This document shows positions 44,801-53,678 of a stretch of 63,950 nt of DNA, piece by piece. The notes under the pieces were generated by a model that made no database searches, had not been told where the DNA came from, and worked only from the letters and a program-made list of their open reading frames with translations. Position 1 is the stretch's first letter, and each line of letters starts with the position of its first letter. Origin of the DNA: Phanerodontia chrysosporium (Eukaryota > Basidiomycota > Agaricomycetes > Polyporales > Phanerochaetaceae); NCBI GenBank assembly GCA_001910725.1, contig MJGA01000068.1, positions 1 to 63,950 of the forward strand, read 5' to 3'. Position numbers and translations under genes: made by a program.

Positions 44801-47658
44801 ACATACCTAGCGAAGAAAGCCTCCGTGCAAGCCGCGCCACACCCCATCTGCTGGCGCAGGACGGCGAGCACGATTGGGCCACTCAAGCAACCTGGACAGA
44901 AGACAATACGGGTCAGCAGGAGGCTCTGCAAAGCCTCACCCAGTCGATTCAAGAGCTGGAAGAATTAATTGAACTCACCGCGGCAAGCGCAACTCTGCGT
45001 GCGACCCCGGTATCGCGCAATGATCAGGGACAAGCCCCTGCGATACACAACGGCCTGCAAACGCCTCAGGATGACAAAGAAAGAGATCAGCCGACCATAC
45101 TGCTGATCGAAATTCAAGACTTACCGATCGAAGAGCTGCGCGACGAGAAGGAAAATGACTCGGCCCAGCAAGCATTTAAGGAGGCCCTGCCGAAGCAGAG
45201 GGAGACTCGTCCCCCCTGCCCTCCTGTGCTTGCGGACATGGCCACCATCCCCTTCGCCTGCGTCGACCTGCACCATTTCCCCAGGCTGCGCACGCTTGTA
45301 GAGCTCGCATGCCGCCTCAAGATTGAGGGAAACGTCCGCCTCATGGACCCTGACGCCGAGGTCTCAAGGGGAACGAAGGAGCTGCACGAAGAAATGGATC
45401 AGCATGACCGAGTGTATGATCACATTACCTTAAAGTTCACTCACCAGTTACCTAGGGGAGTCGAGGGGATGATCCCCGAAGTCGATGGCAGCGTCCTCGA
45501 GACGTACATGACCTGCCATGACCTTGACTCGGTGCTGGGGCAAGTCGACAAACCCCAGGCGACCTCCATCGGCCATAGCCGGTGGCCCCTGGTGTTCTGG
45601 CCACTCGAGAAACCCGAGCGGATCGACGCGCCCGACGGCGAAGACGTTGATATGCTACAACCGATCGATTATCAGCGAGACAACCCGACCCATATCACTT
45701 ATTACACGGCACGCACCTTCTACGAGATTCACCCGAACGGCCTCGACTGCGCGCCGCTGCGCTTCGAAGGCCACGCGATTATCGAAGCCTATAACGGCTG
45801 TCCCAACCCACGGTTCCTTGAAAGGAACGACATCTGGCTGCTGACAGACACGCCGCTGCTGCGCGTGTTACTCACCTTGTCGCAGCCGGGGTACCTACCT
45901 GAAGCAATCCGCGAAAGTCTCGATCGCCACAACGCCAAGCTCTTCTACCGTGAGGTAATGGGCTTCGAGGGCGGACACCGACTCGACAGCCTCGAAAGCT
46001 GGCCGACCGCTTGCCAGACCTTCGAGGAGGCCGGCAAATGGACCTTCAGACTAGGATTAGCCGGACAGAGGCCAGAGTCATGGATGATGCACGTACCTGG
46101 ACTGCAGGAGAGACCCGCTGGACCTGAGGAAGAAGCAGGTCAGCGCGAAGGAAGAAGAATCCGCACCACGCCCGTGCTCGAGCTCAGCGCGCAGGCCGAC
46201 CAGACCGGCGCGACCGCCTGGAAGATCTATCGAGTACGCACCGAGCACGTCCGCGACACCGCTTGTGGCATCCTGGACTCATCGCACTTTCGTGTACTCG
46301 AAAGCCGATGTTTCCTCGGTGTATGCCAGAGCTGGGTGCCCCGACACGAAGAGGAAGAGGATTTTTGGACCAACGACTACCAAAGTTGGGAGCCGGCGAC
46401 CTGGTGGCGCATCAATGGTGATGCCCGTGATGGCCACGCAAGCCAGGCATCCGGACTTTACGGCGCGGACGCCGACAACCTTCCGCACCGCGACGATTAC
46501 CACCGCGTACACGAAATCCCCCCTGCTGGCAACGCTGCCGAGGCTGCTCATCATGATCACGAACTTAGCCCCCCGCCTTATAGCCCCACCTTTTGTGCCA
46601 GCGTAGGCAGGACGTTGCAGCAGCACAACCGCGCTGACGATGTCACCGCCGACGCCGCCGAGCATGACAGCGACATGGACGACACCCAGAGTGTGTCCAC
46701 GAGGTCGACTAAGGGCTCGGACGATGAGATACGCACCCCAGGCCACGCTGAAGGCGGTGAGTACCAGCAACCACGCATTGTACGCCCGCACTTACCCAAC
46801 CTCGTCCATCCAGCTCGCAGCGAGAGCTGGAGCGAGATGAGCGAGGCTGAGGAAGGGGAAGTACGCGAGGACTGGAGGCAGAAGGACGAGAGACGGAATG
46901 GAGAGGAGGATTGGGATATGACCGAGGGCTCAGTGAGTGACACCAGCTCTACGTTCAGCCGCGCTGCCTCCGAGGAAACCAGGCAAACGACGCCGCACCA
47001 TCATACCCCCTCGCCCGTCCAACACCTCTACGAAAACGCAGGCCCGCATATTAGGCCGCCCCACATCAGCTTCATGTATCAATATTCGCTTGCCCGAGAC
47101 GAACACGGCACCATCCACATGCGCTACGTCCGCCTCAGGACGTACGGTGAGATCATCCCCCCGCATCTCGACCCTCGGCGCCGTGCTGAACGCCCTGCTA
47201 CCACAACCACGAAGATCGTAACGATGACTGCGACCTGCTGCCACCTCCTTGGCCGCGCGCAGGCCGTCCTACACGAAACGCAAGCTTACGACCTACCTAC
47301 GTACTTGGCCGAGAAGTGGACCCTCGAGGAGCCGACGACGCGCGACCTGGAGTGCCTGCTGCCCTACACCGAAGAATTCGGCACCCCGTATCTCTACGCG
47401 TGCGAGCAGCTCGCCATCCGCCAGTGCCGCCACCGCTGGGCTGGCCTCCTAGACACTCCTCATGCCGCCGACTACGTTCGCGAATGCGACGCGATACTCG
47501 CTTACGGACTGGGCGAACCGGACGAAGATCAAGTGCGAGCCAACCGCCTCGCAGGCTATATCGGCACCCCCAGCTACATCACCCCGGTCACCCTCTATCA
47601 TATCGGAAACCACACAAGCACGCCCCTCCCCCTTGACGACTATGGCGAGGCGCATTGA
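41848..47658 (+). CDS. E4 protease fused to a ~1600-residue region of unknown function
   Basis: Same frame as gag, directly after its TGA; first ATG 41917, giving 1913 residues to TGA 47656-47658. The aspartic protease is at residues 170-300 (IVDTGSQLNIV, active Asp 187; later LLLGRPWQRG). After about residue 320 no known domain is seen. Residues 360-800 are Glu/Asp/Lys-rich and probably disordered. About 1100-1400 looks globular (FACVDLHHFPRLRTLVELAC; WPLVFWPLEKPERID; YTARTFYEIHPNG). About 1560-1700 is Ser/Glu/Pro-rich. About 1720-1890 looks globular again (FMYQYSLARDEHGTIHMRYV; CRHRWAGLL). Base composition rises in GC from about 43.3 kb to 47.6 kb compared with gag and pol, suggesting this block was acquired. 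An unbroken 5.7-kb frame strongly suggests selection. Confidence 0.8.
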   Translation, partial: SEKQTTANRKEKFDGVWVPPRRQMAKPKNKENVPVPQGIPRPPQAINPTPVDVHKQAFNPQDPRAYEEDPAIAKKIRKDKGRERGNEDITMGEPEPRKDKDEKRMPRKSDLQSAVDSKLVLDKVLRTPVTMAVGELLAVSKEISQQVQEVIKVKSVKSQEAKPNAHLAEYANSLPPEMPVAAAAFMPRTRGQLIKLRMECDAVPILAIVDTGSQLNIVHHKVWLNCLVCPMDITQRITMGDANGGEGTLAGFVQHVPLSCGAVLTYANMYVGRKAPFDLLLGRPWQRGNFVSIDERLDGTYLQFKDKALRVNYEILVTPDDIDPDIAEYISRSTAQARAHEQGQYYETQERHTNYATASPLSVYALTEAKTQGRGLTRQYATANIEELPEEIKNSDATIVAKEDRDATQSQQDETSTKREEKHIQQADAPQKGFPKGEGSPEGHDGDTEVKEVYYLAKEGDEHDEEGAEEEIEEPLTMPGGLILLNEDAHFPEDGGPLGRLLMRAGQFCGRVISKLWDNLPMGGGQPDSTPNEVPEASSTASDSSLSSDDEETDCGDSLASQYSDEERHLPEELTESLRHLANLIQQHDHDLNERMKLTKERFQKSQLLNLAPDLTQRKADRLSRWTDKGSRTEMMEDEEQEDDLPDLVPLDEPGEYEAPTSTADRRLESYAENNSVTDGEERKNVPDCQPLAMPGRGESSEDADTRLIEPLKARPCYQSEGDLTEGERSEKKQVTGDGLGDVPEPREEVFAIVLNENDETRVLQELTNMSANCMATRRTRHLQDIGRMLPRPPGTRTEREVAEARRDVETLLDRLGHMTASRYRLAQYLAEQRLLESLDHQLLQIAEDERNGYYHLSQPWRTPESDRQSCEREWQIRNAMLGWATREQVLNVGRTYLARLIVDLDMRGTAATPLPGFVSTLAARYRECAARARDEAPMVNATRQENGQKTGNSPEAMEIEDLLDLSSLAGAVNDISDENLEPGDIPSEESLRASRATPHLLAQDGEHDWATQATWTEDNTGQQEALQSLTQSIQELEELIELTAASATLRATPVSRNDQGQAPAIHNGLQTPQDDKERDQPTILLIEIQDLPIEELRDEKENDSAQQAFKEALPKQRETRPPCPPVLADMATIPFACVDLHHFPRLRTLVELACRLKIEGNVRLMDPDAEVSRGTKELHEEMDQHDRVYDHITLKFTHQLPRGVEGMIPEVDGSVLETYMTCHDLDSVLGQVDKPQATSIGHSRWPLVFWPLEKPERIDAPDGEDVDMLQPIDYQRDNPTHITYYTARTFYEIHPNGLDCAPLRFEGHAIIEAYNGCPNPRFLERNDIWLLTDTPLLRVLLTLSQPGYLPEAIRESLDRHNAKLFYREVMGFEGGHRLDSLESWPTACQTFEEAGKWTFRLGLAGQRPESWMMHVPGLQERPAGPEEEAGQREGRRIRTTPVLELSAQADQTGATAWKIYRVRTEHVRDTACGILDSSHFRVLESRCFLGVCQSWVPRHEEEEDFWTNDYQSWEPATWWRINGDARDGHASQASGLYGADADNLPHRDDYHRVHEIPPAGNAAEAAHHDHELSPPPYSPTFCASVGRTLQQHNRADDVTADAAEHDSDMDDTQSVSTRSTKGSDDEIRTPGHAEGGEYQQPRIVRPHLPNLVHPARSESWSEMSEAEEGEVREDWRQKDERRNGEEDWDMTEGSVSDTSSTFSRAASEETRQTTPHHHTPSPVQHLYENAGPHIRPPHISFMYQYSLARDEHGTIHMRYVRLRTYGEIIPPHLDPRRRAERPATTTTKIVTMTATCCHLLGRAQAVLHETQAYDLPTYLAEKWTLEEPTTRDLECLLPYTEEFGTPYLYACEQLAIRQCRHRWAGLLDTPHAADYVRECDAILAYGLGEPDEDQVRANRLAGYIGTPSYITPVTLYHIGNHTSTPLPLDDYGEAH

Positions 47659-48330
47659 AGAAGATACGCGCATGATGAAGGCGCACCACGGAAATAGCTA
47701 CGGCACACGGACAACCTCGACCACGGACTTTGGCGCGAACGCGACGCACTACCGCTATGTTTTTCTTTATTTTAGTTTTATTTCGTACGAACTCTGGACT
47801 AACACAGACAATGGACTACGAGTGTATCTTCTAGGACTAGCTTTTTGTCTTTGTACAAGCGCAGGCACCGGCCAGCTCGGGCGTAGCTACGTCGCCCGCA
47901 CGCTCGCGAGCCTCTGCACAAGAAACGCCGCCGTGCTGCCACCGGCTCCTGAGTGCGAAAGCACCATGACGAGCGTCAGGGCGCGTGGCGGCAACAAAAA
48001 CATATCTCCCGGTACTCTTTTTCTTTTCGTATGTACTTGTATCAGTAGGAGCGCGACGCTCATATGGACATTTGACCCGGACGAATTCTTCTTAGCTTAC
48101 AAAACTCTCGAAAAAGTTGTTTATTTTCTTTGTAGTATTATCTCGACCTATGGACGAAACAAATGGACTTACCCCTTGTATATTAAACTACAGAAAAATA
48201 CGGAGCCTCCGAAACCGGCACGTGAGCCGGATATTCGAGATTTCGCAACGAGACGAGACTTCGGTGCTCAAGCGACCCCCGGGTCAGCTAAGCGCCTCGG
48301 CCTTGCCTCGGTCTTGAATATTCAGCAAAC

Positions 48331-48428
48331 GGCACCCACGAGAATCGAACCCTTGCACTCGGCGAGCGCCCGCGAGCAAGGCGCGCGCCACAAATCAGCA
48401 CCTGACCTCGGCCAACCCTGGGCATGCC
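48331..48428 (-). other. tRNA-like sequence 1 (possible tRNA-Leu relic)
   Basis: The minus strand carries a T-loop GGTTCGATTC and a 3' acceptor TGGGTGCC that could pair with a GGCA..CCCA at the other end. TTGGCCGAGG resembles a class II (Leu/Ser) D-arm. The T-stem has mismatches and the anticodon arm is unclear, so it is a relic or mimic, not a confident tRNA gene. Confidence 0.35.
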
Positions 48429-48467
48429 ACAAGGATTGCTACGAGGCTCAGCGCAAGAAAATCCAGA

Positions 48468-48550
48468 AGCACGAGCAGGATTCGAACCTGCAACCCAGAC
48501 CTTTGGCGCCAGATCAGCCGCAGACAAGTTACCTGCTGCACATCCGCCTA
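48468..48550 (-). other. tRNA-like sequence 2
   Basis: The minus strand has a perfect T-arm (GCAGG-TTCGAAT-CCTGC), a D-like stem GCAG...CTGC and a plausible anticodon stem (GATCT...AGGTC). The acceptor strands do not pair and the anticodon loop is not standard, so it is probably not functional. Confidence 0.4.
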
Positions 48551-48701
48551 TAAAATCGGAAAAATCACAAGAATATTCCAGCAATACCCGAACTCGAACA
48601 CAAGGGTACTATCACACAGCCTTGGCAACCCAGGCACCAGAAGACCCCAGGAGACCTAAGGAGATGTTGGGAAATGAAGAAGACATTAAATGCATATCTG
48701 A

Positions 48702-51700
48702 CCCCAAGCCTTGGGCGGGTCAAGAGATGTAGTCAACAAGGAGGAATGGAAAGGATTATATGTTACAGTCCTGGAGGAGGAAGACGCTGAGTCTCCAAAT
48801 GCTCCACTGTTGTATACAGTAGCCATGAAGGATTTCTTAGCCACTCTGGATGATGACGATGACATTATTTGTATGGACGGGGAAGAACTCTTCGCTGCCT
48901 GCAAGCCAATGCATCTACCAGAAGTGTTTGCGGCCTACAAACGAGTAGACCGCAAAGTCAAGCCTGTACCTGCTGTATTCCCCGAGGACGCCAGGGTTGA
49001 GAGACACTTCCCTGAAGAACCCCTCGATTCCCTGCCAGAATTACCTACACACCCACCACAATTCACCCCAAATGGAGGCAGACTCACAGCCGAACGTATG
49101 AAGGAAATGAAGATAAACGAAGACGGATTCCTATGGCCAGAAGAGGAAAAGCTATTCAAGCATATCCTCCAAACCCATCAGGATCACTTTGTTTGGGAAG
49201 ACCACGAAAGAGGATCATTTCGAGAAGACTACTTCACGCCATACATTATTCCAGTAGTTCCGCACATACCTTGGGCATTCCCTAATATTCCTATACCACA
49301 AGGAATATTAGACCAGGTTGTACAACTACTAAGGGAAAAGATGGAGGCAGGAGTATACGAATCAAGCCAATCATCTTATCGCTCAAGATGGTTCTGTGTA
49401 CACAAAAAGAACGGCAAGCTGCGCATCGTACATGACTTGCAGCCCCTCAACAAAGTTACCATACGGGACGCTGGACTACCCCCGAACCTGGACAGTTTTG
49501 TGGAACCCTTTGCTGGACATCAGTGTTACACTGTATTCGACCTCTATTGGGGATTCGATGCTCGCAAAGTACACCCCTGCAGCCGTGATTTAACAGCCTT
49601 CATGACACCTCTTGGGCTGTTACGAATCACATCACTACCCACAGGCTTTACGAACTCCCCTGCTGAGTTCCAGGCCTGCATGTCCTTCATTCTACAACAC
49701 GAAATCCCACACAAGGCCAACATATTTATCGACGACCTACCCATCAAAGGCCCAGCATCACAGTATAAAGATCAGAATGGACGACCTGAAGTTCTGCCCG
49801 CAAACCCAGGCATTCGGCGATTCATTTGGGAACAAGCCAATGACGTACATCGAATAATCCACCGAGTTGGACACGCAGGAGGAACATTTTCCCCAGCCAA
49901 AGTACAACTGGCCAGACCAGAAGTCCTTATAGTAGGACAGAAGTGTACGCCAGAAGGACGATTACCCGATACGCAGAAGGTGGAGAAGGTTCTCAGCTGG
50001 CCTCCGCTCAAAACAGCCAAGGATGTACGAGCATTCCTAGGACTATGCGGCACTGTCAGAATATGGATTGAGAACTACTCAGTCAAAGCACGACCGCTTA
50101 CTGAGCTTATCCGGAGAGGAAACGAGTTTATCTGGGATGCCCGCCGAGAAGAAGCGTTTTGCACCTTGAAGAAGGCCATCACATCCGCCCCAGCACTGCG
50201 ACAAATCGACTATAAATCCGACAGACCAGTTATTCTCGCTGTAGACTCCAGCTACATAGCAGTCGGATTTATCCTATCGCAAATCGATGAAGAAGGGCGA
50301 AGAAGACCAGCACGCTACGGTTCAATTCCAATGAATGAACGCGAAGCACGCTACTCGCAACCAAAGCTAGAACTATATGGTCTATTCCGGGCATTGCGTG
50401 CTTGGAGAATACACCTCATAGGCGTCAAAAAGCTTATAGTTGAAGTAGATGCCAAGTATATCAAAGGCATGCTCAACGACCCCGACCTTCAACCGAACGC
50501 AGCAATAAACCGTTGGATACAAGGAATTCTCCTGTTTGACTTCGAGCTGGTACATGTGCCAGCAGCCAAACACCGAGGACCAGATGCTTTGTCACGAAAG
50601 GAGCGAGCAGAAGGAGAAAGCATGGAAGAAGAAGATGACAGTTGGCTGGACGACATCGCACTATTCGCCCATGCAACAGCCACCCATCAGTTATCCTCCT
50701 GGCAACAAGGCGAATGGGACCTGTATCATGTCCAAACCGAGCCAGAAGACGTGAAGCAACTCCGCATATATGCTTCTGTTCTTCCCAAGTCAGAACAGAT
50801 ATTAGTGGACATCTACGACTTCCTGCGAACACTCCAGACACCGTCGTTTGACTCAATACAGGAGAAAAACCGGTTCATCAAGAAATCCCTGAAGTACTTC
50901 GTAAAAGGACCCGCCATGTACCGAAGAAACCCTCACGGGATACCCACCAAGTGCATCTTCAGAAAGGAGAAGCGCAAAGCCATTCTGGAAGCAGCCCATG
51001 AGCAACTTGGGCACCGAGGCGAGCTAGCCACGTTTCAAACTGTAAAACAACGCTTCTATTGGCCAGGACTATGGAACGACGTACGCCACCATGTACGGTC
51101 CTGCCATCAATGCCAAATCCGAGCCCTGCGCAAGGCAGAAGTACCAATCATGGTATCGACTCCAGCCACTCTCTTTGTCAAAATATACCTCGACATCATG
51201 CACATGCCCAAGGTCCAAGCCTATGTCTGCATCATCGCCGGCAAGGATGACCTTTCAGGCGTATCCAAAGGGCGCCCCCTGCGAAACAAGAAAGCTGAAG
51301 CAGTCTCCAAGTTTTTCTGGGAACAAATCCTGTGTCGATACGGCGCCGTTGGATGGGTCGTTACAGACAATGGACCAGAATTCATGGGTGCATACAGCCT
51401 ACTTATGGATCGCTATCACCTGCCACACATAAAGATCTCGGCCTACAATTCCAAAGCTAATGGAGTGGTCGAACGAGGACACTTCATCATCCGTGAAGCA
51501 ATACTCAAGTCATGCGAAGGAAGGATCAAGGAATGGCCTGACTATGTCAGTCACGCTTTCTTTGCCGACCGAGTCACCGTCCGCCAACAGACAGGATATT
51601 CCCCATACTATCTGTTGCACGGCACACATCCAGTCCTACCCTTCGATTTGGTGGAAGCCTCATTCATGGTGGATGGCTTCACCCGCAACATGGAAACCAG

Positions 51701-52208
51701 CGACCTACTGGCCTTACGAATTCGGCAACTTCAAAAGTGGCCCGAAGACATAGCCAAGGCAGCGCGAACAATGAAGGCCTTGCGTCTCAAGTCAAAGACA
51801 CAATTCGAAGAGCGATATCGAGCCCGCATGATCAACGAGTCTTTAGCCCCAGGGACTCTAGTATTGATCAGGAACACCGCCATCGAAAAATCGCTGGACA
51901 AGAAATCGAAAAGCCACTACTTTGGGCCCTACGAAATTGTACGACGAACCGCCGGCGGATCCTACATCATCAAGGAATTGGATGGAGCACATTGGAGGAC
52001 AGAAATAGCAGCCTTCCGGCTCATTCCTTATGTTGCTCGAGGAGACAAGAAGGAGCTGAAGAAACTGGCTGCCGACCTTAGCAAGATCGACCCGGTACCT
52101 TCATTGGAAGAGCTGGAACGAAGAGCAGACGAAGAAGAAAGAACAGACGAGGAAGAAGAAGAGGACTCAAGTTCTGAGGATCTGGAGGAAGATTCCGAGA
52201 GCAACTGA
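48702..52208 (+). CDS. E4 pol: RT, RNase H, integrase
   Basis: Open frame of about 1165 residues from just after TGA 48699-48701 to TGA 52206-52208. There is no early ATG: TTG 48711 is near the start and the first ATG is near 48824, so translation may need splicing, readthrough or reinitiation. It is not in the gag/protease frame. RT shows WFCVHKKNGKLRIVHDLQPLN, FDLYWGFD and the catalytic FIDD in NIFIDDLPIKG. RNase H has LAVDSSYIAVGFIL. Integrase has the zinc site HEQLGHRG...CHQCQIR, then YLDIMHM, VTDNGPEF and NGVVERG for the D-D-E triad. The C-terminus is Glu-rich; no chromodomain is seen. Confidence 0.88.
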   Translation, partial: PQALGGSRDVVNKEEWKGLYVTVLEEEDAESPNAPLLYTVAMKDFLATLDDDDDIICMDGEELFAACKPMHLPEVFAAYKRVDRKVKPVPAVFPEDARVERHFPEEPLDSLPELPTHPPQFTPNGGRLTAERMKEMKINEDGFLWPEEEKLFKHILQTHQDHFVWEDHERGSFREDYFTPYIIPVVPHIPWAFPNIPIPQGILDQVVQLLREKMEAGVYESSQSSYRSRWFCVHKKNGKLRIVHDLQPLNKVTIRDAGLPPNLDSFVEPFAGHQCYTVFDLYWGFDARKVHPCSRDLTAFMTPLGLLRITSLPTGFTNSPAEFQACMSFILQHEIPHKANIFIDDLPIKGPASQYKDQNGRPEVLPANPGIRRFIWEQANDVHRIIHRVGHAGGTFSPAKVQLARPEVLIVGQKCTPEGRLPDTQKVEKVLSWPPLKTAKDVRAFLGLCGTVRIWIENYSVKARPLTELIRRGNEFIWDARREEAFCTLKKAITSAPALRQIDYKSDRPVILAVDSSYIAVGFILSQIDEEGRRRPARYGSIPMNEREARYSQPKLELYGLFRALRAWRIHLIGVKKLIVEVDAKYIKGMLNDPDLQPNAAINRWIQGILLFDFELVHVPAAKHRGPDALSRKERAEGESMEEEDDSWLDDIALFAHATATHQLSSWQQGEWDLYHVQTEPEDVKQLRIYASVLPKSEQILVDIYDFLRTLQTPSFDSIQEKNRFIKKSLKYFVKGPAMYRRNPHGIPTKCIFRKEKRKAILEAAHEQLGHRGELATFQTVKQRFYWPGLWNDVRHHVRSCHQCQIRALRKAEVPIMVSTPATLFVKIYLDIMHMPKVQAYVCIIAGKDDLSGVSKGRPLRNKKAEAVSKFFWEQILCRYGAVGWVVTDNGPEFMGAYSLLMDRYHLPHIKISAYNSKANGVVERGHFIIREAILKSCEGRIKEWPDYVSHAFFADRVTVRQQTGYSPYYLLHGTHPVLPFDLVEASFMVDGFTRNMETSDLLALRIRQLQKWPEDIAKAARTMKALRLKSKTQFEERYRARMINESLAPGTLVLIRNTAIEKSLDKKSKSHYFGPYEIVRRTAGGSYIIKELDGAHWRTEIAAFRLIPYVARGDKKELKKLAADLSKIDPVPSLEELERRADEEERTDEEEEEDSSSEDLEEDSESN

Positions 52209-52238
52209 GGACAGTTGCAATTTCAAGCGACCCCCGGA

Positions 52239-53243
52239 TGTCCTGCGTCAAACTTGTTTGACACAAGAACATAAGGAAAATGCTGAAAGGGTACAGCCTA
52301 CCCGCAAATGCCTACTTAGTATATTCCAGCCAAGACAGAAAGGGAAGACTTTCTATGGGATTATACAGGCACCAAGGCACTGGAATCACTGCACAAACAC
52401 CCCCCCTGATCACCCCAAATGATCGAGCACGATCAACTGCACTAGTCTCGATCACAAGGCCACTGATCACGATCAAGCGATCGAATACTCAAGCCTCGAT
52501 CGCACAGCCCCCTGAAACGCGATCAGAGAATCAAGGGTGCACCTCAGAAGCTGGAAAGCGACTCATCGCCAAGCAGTATGAGTCAGAAAAGAAGGAAATT
52601 AGGGTATGGGATGACTAAAGGCTCAATCAGCACGACAGATCATTAGCTGATTGATTATGGAACTACTTTTCTCTGCGACAAATTGGAAGAGCATGGGAGC
52701 TCAGCCAATCAGGTTGCATGATCATGTACCCCATAAGGGAATTTCAAATATACCTACAGCAGTATATATACAGCCGTAGGTAGCCCACTAAATACCAATC
52801 CAAATTTCCCCAAAGCAGAGCTCTCAAAGTGTCAGAGCTGGGATTGGCTTCCTGAGCAAACCCGTTGCTCAGTATCCAGCAGTACGTATCAGAGGCGCAG
52901 AAAGCCTACTGACAAGAGTTATTTGAGTACCCAGAAGGACCATACCTGGAGAAGAGTTCAAGGACTTCAACTGGAAGTCAAAGCCATAATAACTGCAGAG
53001 CAATAAGCATCGAGGCTATTGCCTGAGTTATTTCCCCCATCCCAACATCCTGCATATTCTCAAGACTCTGAGGATAAGCCTTGTCACTCCCACACGCTAC
53101 CCTACAACCCCCAACGAATGACTGGAGACCCTCCGATCCAAAGTCGCGATCCGAGAATCCAGGCGGTTTAGCAAGAACGTTGACCACGGCCTAACCACCC
53201 AACCTCAACACTTCCTAATCACCGCAAAAGAAGCGTCGTTACA
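52239..53243 (+). repeat. E4 3' LTR
   Basis: 1005 bp, matching 39217-40222 with about 24 differences and one missing C. The GATC cluster is kept (about 52408-52524). Confidence 0.93.
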
Positions 53244-53299
53244 GCGCTACACTTGAGGCCTGAGCTCAAGTCTTCAATACACGTATTCAGACTCTTACA
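53244..53299 (+). repeat. E5 5' LTR remnant
   Basis: Matches 61046-61101, the end of the 3' LTR (GCTACACTTGAGGCCTGAGC...ACTCTTACA). The upstream 280 bp are missing. Confidence 0.9.
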
Positions 53300-53303
53300 T
53301 TAG

Positions 53304-53678
53304 GAGAAGCTCCCACACGCATCGACTGGCCTGCCTAAGGCCCAAGCCCAGAATATCGCAGTCACCACGGACAAGCTAGCGTGCGCCAGTTGCGCACACG
53401 TATTCCACAAGAAACAGATCAAGGACAAACACTGGGGAAAGAACGGACGCGACAGACTTCAGTGGACCAAGTGTCAAGTACAACCGTGCCCTTGGAGGTA
53501 CCTTAACGCAGCACCCGAAGACGAAATCTCTGAAAAAGATCACGAACGACCGACAGAACAGCAAATTAGCAGATTCCCCAGCATCGACGAATACGAGAGA
53601 TACTCCGACGAACAGGAGGCAAGAGCACACGACGAAAGCGAAGAAACACAGTCGTCCACTGACTCCACACAATCCGAG
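53304..53678 (+). other. E5 leader frame with Cys-rich motif, in frame with gag, no ATG
   Basis: After a TAG at 53301-53303 the frame stays open for 125 codons into gag. It encodes CASCAHVF and, 23 residues later, KCQVQPCPW, then an acidic stretch (HDESEETQSSTDST). Four cysteines and a histidine suggest a zinc-binding module. There is no ATG before 53679, so expression would need a non-AUG start or a spliced leader. The E2 leader has a matching motif. Confidence 0.5.

Larger units (their letters stand above)
47659..48698 (+). other. E4 linker between the long ORF and RT ORF
   Basis: About 1 kb with no clear protein. The first half is AT-rich (TTTTTCTTTATTTTAG, 47760-47775) and could hold a promoter or intron acceptor for the RT frame. 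The second half holds two tRNA-like stretches on the minus strand. Confidence 0.45.
39217..53243 (+). mobile_element. E4: giant 14-kb Ty3/gypsy element with long extra coding region
   Basis: LTRs of 1006 bp (39217-40222) and 1005 bp (52239-53243), both TGTCCTGCG...GTCGTTACA. Interior: gag; then in the same frame a protease fused to about 1600 residues of unknown sequence; a 1-kb linker; then RT, RNase H and integrase. All three large frames are open. Flanking 5-mers differ (GGCGA left, GCGCT right), and each flank is a truncated piece of a different element, so there is no target duplication. The LTRs differ at about two dozen positions. Most gypsy elements are 5-8 kb, so this one is roughly twice the usual size. 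Confidence 0.9.

Noticed and set aside
47462..48553. Plus-strand 363-codon frame spanning the E4 linker
   Set aside because: Its start overlaps the long ORF in another frame, and its end translates the tRNA-like sequences, a common source of spurious proteins.
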